From assembly GCA_012962365.1 (NCBI GenBank), contig DTXR01000423.1, forward strand, positions 1 to 12,690: 12,690 nucleotides of DNA. The letters are read 5' to 3'. The DNA is from Chromatiaceae bacterium (GTDB lineage Bacteria > Pseudomonadota > Gammaproteobacteria > Chromatiales > Chromatiaceae). Shown one piece after another: positions 5,829 through 12,690 of the stretch (its first letter is position 1; each line of letters starts with the position of its first letter). The notes beneath the pieces are model-generated. The model was not told where the DNA came from. It ran no database searches and was given only the letters and a program-made list of their open reading frames with translations. Both the position numbers and the translations under genes were made by a program.

Positions 5829-6695
5829 ATGCAAACAGACGTACCTGCCCCCCAGAACATCGCTCTCGACTTTTTGACCGATTTTGCGCACCAACTGGGC
5901 AAGCGGGATATCGACCTGCCTCCATTTCCGGATGTGTATGCGAAAATACTCAATGCCTTGAACGACCCTGATGTACCCCTAGACCAGCTGGCGCGCATGG
6001 TCACCGCAGCGCCTGATCTTTGCGTTCGTATCCTGCTGGTAGCAAATTCTGCTCTGATGAACCGGGCCGGGGTGGAGATTACGGATATCAATGTTGCAGT
6101 AACCCGCCTGGGTGTCACTGCGGTGCGAAATGCAACAGTTTCCATTGCGTCCAAAGAGCTTTTCGACATTCCAAGAAATTCTCCCTTGCGCCAGAAGCTC
6201 GATGTCTTGCGAGCCATGTCTTTGAAGACTGCCGCCTATGCCTATGCCCTGGCGGGCAGATCAGATCAACCTGCCCTCCGTGATGATGCCATGTTGACGG
6301 GCTTGCTGCACAACGTGGGCAGCTTCTACATCATCACCAAGACCGAACAGTTTCCGGAATTCGCAAATGAAGAACTGTGCCATACATGGATGCCTGGAAT
6401 TGGCAGTGCTCTCATAGACAACTGGGGTTTTGCGGAAGAAATCTCCAAGGCTGTCGATGAACAAAACACAGTGGAACAGGAACATTTTGACCCCGTTAAT
6501 CTGCGCGACATACTCATCGTCAGCAAACTGTTGGCCGAGATGCATGATTCAGATCATCACGAAACCGCTTTGCAGGAATTGGCGTGGGAAAAAACGCCTC
6601 CTTTATCCCGCCTGGGATTCACCGCAGAAAACATCGCAGATAAGGTTGAAGAATCAGCCGATGAAGTGCAGTCGTTTATTTCAGCCTTGAGTTAA
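5829..6695 (+). CDS. HDOD-domain protein with degenerate HD residues
   Basis: This 288-residue protein has one HDOD domain from about residue 25 to 235. Family landmarks are DIDLPPFPDVYAKIL (27-41), AAPDLCVRILLVANSALMN (60-78), INVAVTRLGVTAVRN (87-101), LTGLLHNVGSFYI (156-168) and MPGIGSALIDNWGFAEEI (188-205). In phosphohydrolases the HD pair would read LLHD; here it is H161-N162, and the usual C-terminal HH is replaced by DEQN (210-213). Catalysis on a nucleotide is therefore unlikely. HDOD proteins generally act as signalling or scaffold components. There is no signal peptide and no added output domain. The C-terminal 50 residues are acidic and helical. The start has a Shine-Dalgarno at 5815-5819 that appears to be base-paired. 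The gene is monocistronic, convergent with the OsmC gene, and I see no terminator in the 142-base gap between them. Confidence 0.9.
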   Translation: MQTDVPAPQNIALDFLTDFAHQLGKRDIDLPPFPDVYAKILNALNDPDVPLDQLARMVTAAPDLCVRILLVANSALMNRAGVEITDINVAVTRLGVTAVRNATVSIASKELFDIPRNSPLRQKLDVLRAMSLKTAAYAYALAGRSDQPALRDDAMLTGLLHNVGSFYIITKTEQFPEFANEELCHTWMPGIGSALIDNWGFAEEISKAVDEQNTVEQEHFDPVNLRDILIVSKLLAEMHDSDHHETALQELAWEKTPPLSRLGFTAENIADKVEESADEVQSFISALS

Positions 6696-6837
6696 AACCT
6701 GAGTCCGTGAGTCCATCGGAACACATAGCACACGTTCTTGATTCGTCATGCTCTACGCTATACAAATCGATGCCTTGCACTCTACACCTCCTTTGAGACC
6801 ACGGTTTCAGGGGAATGGCGCCAAAAAATGCCCATAT

Positions 6838-7242
6838 TTACCCGCTCACAATGTCGAAAGCGATGTCTTCTATGGTCTCGATGGTTTCATGCACCGGGCA
6901 GTGTTTGGCTACATGCAACAGCGCCTCACGCCGGCATTCGTCACTGCAATCAGCCTCGGGCAACCTAACCGTAACACGGAAATTGGTCAGTCGAATAGGA
7001 TGATCTGTCTTGTCGAAATCCACATCAACCGTCATGCCTTCAGTATCAAAACCATGTTCTTCAGCATATTTGGCCACAAAAGCGCCGACACAGGACCCAA
7101 GAGAAATGACAAACAGTTGGGGCGGCATCAAACCCCGATTCTTTCCACCCATCTTTTCCGGCACATCAATAAGAATGCTGTGATCACCAACCTGGCTCTC
7201 GAACAGCATGTTACCTTTGTATCTGGTCGTAATTGTTGACAT
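6838..7242 (-). CDS. OsmC/Ohr-family peroxiredoxin-like protein
   Basis: This 134-residue protein is of the OsmC-like family. The two signature cysteines are present: Cys51 in ISLGSCVGAFVAKYAEEHG and Cys115 in HVAKHCPVHETI. In OsmC and Ohr these form the thiol pair that reduces organic hydroperoxides. A basic MGGKNRG turn precedes PPQLFVISLGSC, as in the YhfA-like and general OsmC subgroups rather than classical Ohr, so the physiological substrate is uncertain. It is cytosolic, with no signal peptide. It has a strong Shine-Dalgarno (AGGAGGA on the minus strand, 7248-7254), a good sigma-70 promoter and an FNR-type box upstream. It is transcribed alone and ends convergent to the first HDOD gene. 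Confidence 0.93.
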   Translation of the reverse strand: MSTITTRYKGNMLFESQVGDHSILIDVPEKMGGKNRGLMPPQLFVISLGSCVGAFVAKYAEEHGFDTEGMTVDVDFDKTDHPIRLTNFRVTVRLPEADCSDECRREALLHVAKHCPVHETIETIEDIAFDIVSG

Positions 7243-7283
7243 GGTTTTCCTCCTGCTATCGGGCTTCTCAATCTTTCGTTTTT

Positions 7284-7313
7284 ATAATATGGACACAAAC
7301 AGCGAGATTTCAA
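7284..7313 (-). promoter_or_regulatory. Sigma-70 promoter of the OsmC-family gene
   Basis: On the minus strand TTGAAA (7313-7308) and TATTAT (7289-7284) are separated by 18 bases. Each differs from consensus at one position. The predicted start of transcription is near 7277, about 35 bases before the ATG. An alternative -10, TATAAA, overlaps it. Confidence 0.6.
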
Positions 7314-7327
7314 CTGATTCGCATCAA
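7314..7327 (-). promoter_or_regulatory. FNR/ANR-type box upstream of the OsmC-family promoter
   Basis: On the minus strand TTGATGCGAATCAG matches the FNR consensus TTGATnnnnATCAA at 9 of 10 defined positions. Its centre (about 7320.5) is roughly 43 bases before the predicted transcription start and abuts the -35. That is close to the -41.5 placement of class II FNR activation. The match is by eye; no FNR gene is in the window. Confidence 0.5.
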
Positions 7328-7541
7328 TTAAATTGGCGACCAGGGTGCAGCCTGTCCAGAAACCCCACGACATGCCCTCACCCTTTGGCGCCCATGGACA
7401 AACCGGGCTTGCGGGGGCAGACAAACGATCAATGAATTTAAGGGATTCCTGACGGGCAGGCTGAAATGAAAACTGACTTTTCTCAGGCCGGACCACGAGT
7501 CTTATCCAGCCGTCATTGATTTCGTACTAAGGCCGGAACAA

Positions 7542-8384
7542 TCAGAACAGCGTCGCAGCCTGACTGCGCACATCCTCAACTACCACCTCAAATTCCGCCA
7601 GCTGAATTTCGCTCAGATCCAGAAATTCTGCTTCCGGAAGCGTAGCCAGAGCCAGTTGCTCATCGGCCTTGCGGCCGACTCCCACTTTGGCACAGCCACC
7701 ATCCACAAGACGCACAATGGCCTGCAGGGCATCTGCTTCCGCCAGATTCGAGTCGTGGTGATTCCGCGCTATATCTGCATAGATGCCGGGCAGCTCCCAG
7801 GAAGTCATGAGACTGAAACCCAACTCGGGATGCAGCGCTTCCAATGCCTCGTCGATGAGCGCATCCGTCAGCGGTGGAATGTCTTTGTCTCCTGCTCGCG
7901 CGTCCAGTATCTTGAGCAATACCAGTTCACCCACATCATGTAACAAGCCTGCCAGGAAGGCTTCTTCTGATCGATCTCGCATGCCTGCCTCCTTTGCGAG
8001 CCAGCGTGCGCCCAATGCCGAAACATAGGCATGTTCCCACATACCCGGCATCCGGTTTTTCAGAGTTTTCAAATGTGCATCGTGCGCTGCTGCCTGAGCG
8101 CTCATCAGGGCAATATTTGCTACCTGCTCTAGCCCGAGACGTATTACGGCCTGCTGTATGGTGCTGACCTCCTTCAGACCACCATAGAACGACGAGTTCG
8201 CTACTTTGAGAATTTGTACGGCCAATGCCGGATCCGTCATGATCGCAACGATAATCTGATCAAGTTGCACATCATCTTCATTCTTCATGCGTTGCAGATC
8301 CAGTGCGACCTGGTTGAATACCGGCAACTCCAGTTCACCGGATTGCATCTGTTCTCCAACCATGTCTTTCAGCGACTTGCTCAT
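7542..8384 (-). CDS. HDOD-domain signalling protein with intact HD residues
   Basis: This 280-residue protein has an HDOD domain from about residue 18 to 215: ELPVFNQVALDLQ (19-31), MTDPALAVQILKVANSSFYG (49-68), IQQAVIRLGLEQVANI (76-91), WEHAYVSALGARWLA (116-130), GLLHDVGELVLLK (146-158), HPELGFSLMTSWELP (185-199) and ARNHHD (206-211). Unlike the other HDOD protein in the window it keeps His117, His149-Asp150, His185 and His209-His210, so a metal-binding HD site is possible. The remaining 65 residues are an acidic helical tail. Its ATG has GGAG nine bases upstream and lies 21 bases after the stop of the ATPase gene, so the two are almost certainly co-transcribed. The pairing suggests it modulates the motor or reports on it. 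No partner is known from sequence alone. Confidence 0.95.
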   Translation of the reverse strand: MSKSLKDMVGEQMQSGELELPVFNQVALDLQRMKNEDDVQLDQIIVAIMTDPALAVQILKVANSSFYGGLKEVSTIQQAVIRLGLEQVANIALMSAQAAAHDAHLKTLKNRMPGMWEHAYVSALGARWLAKEAGMRDRSEEAFLAGLLHDVGELVLLKILDARAGDKDIPPLTDALIDEALEALHPELGFSLMTSWELPGIYADIARNHHDSNLAEADALQAIVRLVDGGCAKVGVGRKADEQLALATLPEAEFLDLSEIQLAEFEVVVEDVRSQAATLF

Positions 8385-8405
8385 TGTGCTCTACTCCATT
8401 CAAAA

Positions 8406-10340
8406 TTATTCAGGGACGCCGGCAAGACGAAAGATGTCTTCCAGGGAACGTGGTGGCGAAAGCCGAGGCAGATGACGAAGTACCTCCTGGATGCTGGTCT
8501 GTCCCTTGGCAGCCTTGGCGATACCGTCTTCGACAAGGGTGATCAACCCGGATGTTTCGACACTGATACGCCGTATTTCTAACGACGTCTTGCAATTCAG
8601 AATGGCATCCTTGACGGGCTCGTTCAGCACCAGCAATTCAAATACACCGACGCGGCCACTGTATCCCGTGTAATGACAATGGTGGCATCCCTTTCCCTGT
8701 TTGAAGTCGGCGCCTGCCAGATCCGAGGCTCTGACTCTCAGTCGCTGAAGATCCCGGACTGTGGGACGATACGTCTCTGCACAATGCGGGCACACCCTGC
8801 GCAACAAGCGTTGGGCAAGCACCGAAACCACCGTCGAGGAAATGAGGAAGGTTTCGATATTCATGTTGATCAGCCGCAACAGGCCGCCGATGCTGTCTTC
8901 AGTATGAAAGGTCGTGAGTACCTTATGCCCCGTCAAGGCCGCCTGGATCGCCGCCTCTGCGGAAAAGCGGTCGCGCACTTCTCCAAGGACGATAACATCC
9001 GGATCCTGACGCACCATGTGTCGCAGGCTTTCTTCGAAAGTAAGATCAATCTTGGCGTTGAGTGAACACTGGGCAATGCCCTCGATCACATACTCCACCG
9101 GATCTTCTGCAGTAATGATGGCATGCTCGCTATCGTTCAGGTAATTGACACATCCGTACAAGGTGGTGGTCTTGCCTGAACCCGTGGGGCCGGTTATGAG
9201 TATCACACCACTGGGAATTTCCAGTGCATCATCGATAAAGCGCTGCAGCATGCGCGGTGCCATGCCCACATCTGCGACATCCAGCATGGAAGCCTTGCGG
9301 GTCAGTAGACGCAACACGATCTTTTCGCCAAAAATCGTGTTGTAGAAAGACACCCGGACATCACACTCCAACCCGGATTTTTTGTCCTCAAACTTGAATC
9401 CACCGCCCTGATGTCGGCGTCTTTCTGCGATATCCGCCTTGGCCATCACCTTGAGTCGTCCGGTTATGCCCGGCAGGGCGTCCTTGCTCAATTCCCTGTC
9501 CTGCATCAACATGCCGTCGCAACGGACACGAATCCTTACATAATCCTTCATGGGCTCGATATGCACATCGCTGGCGTCCTTGCTGATGGCATCTGATATG
9601 AGGCGATTCACCAGCAGCGTGGTCTCATGAGTATCCACCTTGCCACTGGCGGACGCGCTTTTCCCTTCCTTTTTTGCCTCCCGCTCGTACCGGGTAAAGA
9701 ATTTCTCCAGGCTTTGGCGCGAAACAATTGCCGGGGATATCTGCCTGTCGAATGCGACCTCCGCTGCCTGCAGCACGCCTTTGTCCGCAGGATCGGCGAA
9801 AGCAACCTGTACACCTTCTTCCGTGTTCTTTACAGGCATAACCTGATGGCGCCGACACCATTCCAGACTAACCTGATCCAACAGAGATTTGTCCACCTCA
9901 TGCTCATTCAGTTGCACGACAGGATAGCCCAACTTGTCGGCCATGACTTTCAGCAGGACATGTTCAGGAATCATCTGCTGGGCTACCAGCAGTTCAGCGA
10001 GTTGCCTACCCTGCCACTCCGGGGTCTTGAGCATGGCTGACGCCGCCCGCAGCTCCTGGGGCTTGAGATGCCCCAGTTCTACCAGCATGTCGCCGAGTGG
10101 TAATGACAGGCAGCTTTGTTTCTGTACCTTCCGGAGTTTCTCATCGTCCAGCTTGCCAAGTTCCTGCAACACCCGAGTAAGAGGATAATCCTTACCCATC
10201 TTCTCCCGCACGCGCAGGGCATATTGCAGATCCCTCTCGGAAAGCAGTCCGGCTTTGACCATGCAGGCGCCGATACGGGCGCCGGCGTCGAGGGATTCCG
10301 CTTTGCCGTCTTCTGTTTGTGGTGCCAATACGCTGGGCAA
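8406..10340 (-). CDS. GspE/PilB-type secretion or pilus assembly ATPase
   Basis: This 644-residue protein starts at TTG, supported by GGGAGGA (10354-10348) seven bases upstream. Residues 20-145 hold MshEN/T2SSE_N-like repeats: ARIGACMVKAGLLSERDLQYAL (21-42, split at RIG and GLL), LGDMLVELGHLKPQEL (82-97) and LAELLVAQQMIPEHVLLKV (114-132). MshEN modules bind cyclic di-GMP in MshE. The ATPase core has Walker A GPTGSGKT (384-391), the Asp box ITAEDPVEY (409-417), Walker B VIVLGEVRD (449-457) and the His box TGHKVLTTFHT (470-480). A zinc-binding tetracysteine follows, CPHC (517-520) and CHHC (552-555). It would act as a cytoplasmic hexamer driving pseudopilus or pilus assembly. No pilin, platform or secretin gene is nearby, so the exact machine is unknown. 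A short linker of Lys/Ser (222-235) precedes the core. Confidence 0.95.
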   Translation of the reverse strand: MPSVLAPQTEDGKAESLDAGARIGACMVKAGLLSERDLQYALRVREKMGKDYPLTRVLQELGKLDDEKLRKVQKQSCLSLPLGDMLVELGHLKPQELRAASAMLKTPEWQGRQLAELLVAQQMIPEHVLLKVMADKLGYPVVQLNEHEVDKSLLDQVSLEWCRRHQVMPVKNTEEGVQVAFADPADKGVLQAAEVAFDRQISPAIVSRQSLEKFFTRYEREAKKEGKSASASGKVDTHETTLLVNRLISDAISKDASDVHIEPMKDYVRIRVRCDGMLMQDRELSKDALPGITGRLKVMAKADIAERRRHQGGGFKFEDKKSGLECDVRVSFYNTIFGEKIVLRLLTRKASMLDVADVGMAPRMLQRFIDDALEIPSGVILITGPTGSGKTTTLYGCVNYLNDSEHAIITAEDPVEYVIEGIAQCSLNAKIDLTFEESLRHMVRQDPDVIVLGEVRDRFSAEAAIQAALTGHKVLTTFHTEDSIGGLLRLINMNIETFLISSTVVSVLAQRLLRRVCPHCAETYRPTVRDLQRLRVRASDLAGADFKQGKGCHHCHYTGYSGRVGVFELLVLNEPVKDAILNCKTSLEIRRISVETSGLITLVEDGIAKAAKGQTSIQEVLRHLPRLSPPRSLEDIFRLAGVPE

Positions 10341-10436
10341 GGTGCTTTCCTCCCGCTATTCAGTTTCATGCAACCTATCGGCGATGCGGGAGCAAACTTT
10401 AGGGAGTCAGGGTTACTTACGAAGGCATTCCGAGCT

Positions 10437-10451
10437 AGCCAGCGACTGGTT
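10437..10451 (-). terminator. Small hairpin after the DUF1501 gene
   Basis: AACCAG and CTGGCT on the minus strand form a 6-pair stem (one G-T wobble) with a 3-base loop, five bases after the DUF1501 stop. No U-tract follows. The remaining 115-base gap holds the ribosome-binding site of the ATPase gene and no promoter I can defend. Readthrough from the DUF1800/DUF1501 unit into the ATPase gene is therefore possible. Confidence 0.25.
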
Positions 10452-10455
10452 GGTT

Positions 10456-11853
10456 CTATTCAAATCCATCGGAGAAAAGCACTTCCTGATCCATGAATTC
10501 TAGCCTGGAAGCCGAAAAACGGTAGAGGTTGGGAAAAATGACACCTAACTCCTGTTCCGATGCACCAAACCAGGTAGCCAGGGGGGCATAATACTGTTCA
10601 ACAGAAATACCGGGGATGAGCCTGTCATCCAGGGCATCCGGTGATTCCTTGCGGATACGGGGCATGGTTCCGTAAATATCGCCGCCCTTGACCGCACCAC
10701 CCATAACGAAAGCGTGTCCGCCCCAGCCATGATCCGAACCCTTTCCATTCGGCGTGATAGAGCGACCAAAATCCGAACAGGTAAAGGTGGTCACCTGCTG
10801 CTCCAATCCCAGTTGCGCCAGGGCATCCTGAAAGGCGCCCAGGGACTTGTCGAGATAATCCACGAGGTGGCTGTCGGCATCCAGAGGCGTATCGTGTGTA
10901 TCCCAGCCATGGTAGTTGACGAAAAACACCTGCCGCTGAGGTCGATTGGGAACACGATCTTTCACCGCCAACATCCGCACCACGGCTCGCAGCTGCATTC
11001 CAAATGGCATGCCGGACTCATGGATGCCGGCAGTAAATTCCGGAAAATCCGGCGCACTTTCCAGAATGCCTGAAAGCACGTTGAACAGTTGTATGTTATT
11101 GGTGCGACGATGGGCGAACGCCTCGACAAGGTGATTGCCATGAGTAGAATTATGCTGCAACAACTGCCGGTATATTTCGCCCAAAGAACCATCCTCACGA
11201 AAGGCATAGTAGTCATCAAACGCATAGATGTCACTACCATCAAATTCGAAAGCGCTCTTGTCGCCCCCCTGCTGCATCAGGTTCTTCCCACCACTGGTCA
11301 AGTTGAACAGAGGCTCGTCCGGAGCAAATGCATCTGCCATCCTTGCCGCCCACCCTGCTTTTTGCCGTACGGCGGCATCTGCTGTCATCCATTGATCACG
11401 CTGGGTATTGTGTGAAAACAGCTGATTAGGTACCGGCGCGCCATTCAGGATTTCAGCCCGGGTAACTGGTTGAACCAATGTTCCCACATTGGCGATGACA
11501 GCCAGTTTCTGCTGATCAAATAGTTCGTGCATACGGTTCATGCGCGGATGAAACCCGTAACTCACACCATCATCATACCTTACAGGATCCAGCTTCAGGA
11601 GAGAGCCGCCTGAAATGGCCATAGTACCCCGCGCATTTCTGTACGCCTCGTAAGCAGCACCTTGTTTTGGAACCACCATGTTGAACACATCTGCTCCTCC
11701 TTCGAGGAGCACACAAACCAGTGCCTTGTATCCACCACTGCTGTCAGCCGCTCTTGCCTCCGGCAGCACTCCCAACAATGCCGACAACGGCGAAAGCGTC
11801 GTGGCGCCAATCAGGGAGGTACGCAAAAATTGGCGTCTGTCCAGCTTCTTCAT
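10456..11853 (-). CDS. DUF1501 family protein with Tat signal
   Basis: This 465-residue protein belongs to the DUF1501 family (COG4102 type), which has an alkaline-phosphatase-like fold by family assignment as I recall it. The N-terminus DRRQFLRTSLIGATTLSPLS (5-24) is a clear twin-arginine signal, with probable cleavage after ARA (33-35), so it is exported folded. Family landmarks are LLEGGADVFNMVVP (49-62), SHNTQRDQWM (147-156), NYHGWDTHDT (313-322), TCSDFGRSITPNGKGSDHG (358-376) and GGHAFVMGGAVKGG (378-391). The Ser/Asp/His-rich motifs could bind metal, but no reaction has been established. The C-terminus ends in LFSDGFE. Its Shine-Dalgarno overlaps the stop codon of the upstream DUF1800 gene (TAGGAG) with a 9-base gap, so translation is probably coupled. 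Confidence 0.95.
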   Translation of the reverse strand: MKKLDRRQFLRTSLIGATTLSPLSALLGVLPEARAADSSGGYKALVCVLLEGGADVFNMVVPKQGAAYEAYRNARGTMAISGGSLLKLDPVRYDDGVSYGFHPRMNRMHELFDQQKLAVIANVGTLVQPVTRAEILNGAPVPNQLFSHNTQRDQWMTADAAVRQKAGWAARMADAFAPDEPLFNLTSGGKNLMQQGGDKSAFEFDGSDIYAFDDYYAFREDGSLGEIYRQLLQHNSTHGNHLVEAFAHRRTNNIQLFNVLSGILESAPDFPEFTAGIHESGMPFGMQLRAVVRMLAVKDRVPNRPQRQVFFVNYHGWDTHDTPLDADSHLVDYLDKSLGAFQDALAQLGLEQQVTTFTCSDFGRSITPNGKGSDHGWGGHAFVMGGAVKGGDIYGTMPRIRKESPDALDDRLIPGISVEQYYAPLATWFGASEQELGVIFPNLYRFSASRLEFMDQEVLFSDGFE

Positions 11854-11862
11854 GTCTATCTC

Positions 11863-12690
11863 CTATCTCTGTACCGCGTATTCAGCGGAAACAACAACCA
11901 GGGAAATGAGATTCCTCACCAGCGTTTCTGGCGGCGTGCTACTGTGGTCATTGACATAAACAAGCAATAGTTGGCGCATCTCCGAACTCATGGATCCTGC
12001 CATGAGCAACACATTCAGGCGTTCCAGCAACTGGTGCAGATTGCCGGCTTCCAACAGATCCCGCTCCCGGCTCACGTCGAGGCTTGCCGTCATGTCATGC
12101 ACTTCATAGGTATAGCTCTGATGCACCAGGGACATCATGACATGATGCAGACCATCAATACCCATGATCGTCATTTCGGGGGCAACCAGACCAGCATCGG
12201 CAAGTTCGGATGGCCCGTCATCAGGTGTGAACCAGTTGAATACGGTGAGCGACTCCAGAGGGGCATTCTGTTGCAGAAAACTGCGTACATACTGGAAGTT
12301 AAAGCAGCGGTATTCGTATTCGTCATTCCAGCCACGCTTGTGCGCCCCATTTGCGGCATGAAAGGCTCGCCACAAATGGGTAATAAACAGCAAAGGCTCG
12401 CGTACCTTGCCAAAGGATGAAACATCGCCCTGGCGGCCTGACAGGGCTTCGGGATCCAAAAGAATGGCTTTTATCACGGCTTTCATATCACCACGTACAC
12501 CACTTCCATTGTCGTTGAAGGCGGCAGTTACGCGGGCAATATAAGTCGGTGATGGATTACTGGTAACCAGCCGTTGAATCAGCCGACGGCCAATGAACGG
12601 GCCAACATTGGGATGCTGGAACAAATGATCGAGCACAAAATCCAGATCCTCCTGCGTTGTTTGACCTGCAGGGATATCCACACCCAATAC
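11863..12690 (-). CDS. DUF1800 family protein (5' end outside window)
   Basis: About 275 C-terminal codons are present; the frame is open to the window edge and the TTG at 12687 is internal. The DUF1800 signature is strong: LDHLFQHPNVGPFIGRRLIQ, RLVTSNPSPTYIARVTAAF and GDMKAVIKAILLDPEAL, followed by GKVREPLLFITHLWRAF (roughly 30-105 of the visible part). The end, ISLVVVSAEYAVQR, is typical. DUF1800 proteins (COG5267) are large, usually exported and very often encoded directly before a DUF1501 protein, as here. The function is unknown. The signal peptide, if any, lies beyond the window. The stop TAG is 9 bases before the DUF1501 start. Confidence 0.92.
   Translation of the reverse strand, partial: VLGVDIPAGQTTQEDLDFVLDHLFQHPNVGPFIGRRLIQRLVTSNPSPTYIARVTAAFNDNGSGVRGDMKAVIKAILLDPEALSGRQGDVSSFGKVREPLLFITHLWRAFHAANGAHKRGWNDEYEYRCFNFQYVRSFLQQNAPLESLTVFNWFTPDDGPSELADAGLVAPEMTIMGIDGLHHVMMSLVHQSYTYEVHDMTASLDVSRERDLLEAGNLHQLLERLNVLLMAGSMSSEMRQLLLVYVNDHSSTPPETLVRNLISLVVVSAEYAVQR

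Noticed and set aside
7459..7489. Intrinsic terminator after the second HDOD gene
   Set aside because: GGCTGA/TCAGGCC and GAAAA/TTTTC pair only with bulges, and no T-run follows the stem on the minus strand.
7128..7496. Minus-strand frame covering the OsmC upstream region
   Set aside because: It runs over a good promoter and the OsmC start, with no family similarity that I can see.
10079..10369. ATG start at 10369 as an alternative gene before the ATPase
   Set aside because: It is in another frame over conserved MshEN-like sequence of the ATPase. The TTG at 10340 has the better-placed ribosome site.
1..12690. CRISPR array, tRNA, rRNA, insertion sequence or recognisable defence system
   Set aside because: I found no regularly spaced repeats, tRNA cloverleaf, rRNA motifs, transposase or nuclease signatures. 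The genes present are mostly housekeeping, stress, signalling and exported proteins.

Overview
The window looks like a chromosomal segment of a Gammaproteobacterium. Several proteins resemble families common in environmental and sulfur-oxidising members of that class: a YhgN-type MarC protein, a three-helix membrane protein of unnamed function, paired HDOD proteins, and a DUF1800/DUF1501 pair. The genus is not identifiable from the sequence. I see no rRNA, tRNA, CRISPR array, integrase or transposase. Genes sit in short independent units on both strands.

Layout. (1) Positions 1-1700: a 62-bp palindromic dispersed-type repeat, then a secreted right-handed beta-helix protein. (2) 1961-3100, plus strand: a small three-helix membrane protein, then a YhgN-like MarC-family membrane protein. 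(3) 3200-4500: a dodecin with inverted repeats on both sides, then a SpoIIAA-like gene broken by an in-frame amber codon and apparently a later frameshift. Convergent to it is a hemerythrin-like (HHE) gene on the minus strand. (4) 4737-5533, minus strand: pcm, preceded by what reads as the last ~42 codons of an archaeal-type S-adenosylhomocysteinase (ahcY). The ahcY tail overlaps the pcm start as ATGA and supplies the pcm Shine-Dalgarno. (5) 5829-6695: a plus-strand HDOD protein with degenerate HD residues, whose Shine-Dalgarno is predicted to lie in a hairpin. (6) 6838-7327: an OsmC-family gene on the minus strand with a good sigma-70 promoter and an adjacent FNR/ANR-type box. (7) 7542-10340, minus strand: a two-gene unit of a GspE/PilB-type ATPase with MshEN-like N-terminal repeats followed by an HDOD protein with intact HD residues. 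(8) 10456-12690, minus strand: a DUF1800 gene (5' end outside the window) and a DUF1501 gene with a Tat signal, 9 bp apart.

Themes. Dodecin, HHE protein, Pcm, OsmC and the broken SpoIIAA-like gene fit stress, redox and protein-repair housekeeping. The ATPase/HDOD pair suggests a signalling-linked secretion or pilus motor, separate from any visible pilus operon. The DUF1800/DUF1501 pair is exported but of unknown biochemical function. I do not see a clear new multi-gene system. The most rewarding leads are the ahcY remnant retained in front of pcm, the amber-interrupted SpoIIAA-like gene, the ribosome-site hairpin of the first HDOD gene, and the FNR-type box at the OsmC promoter.
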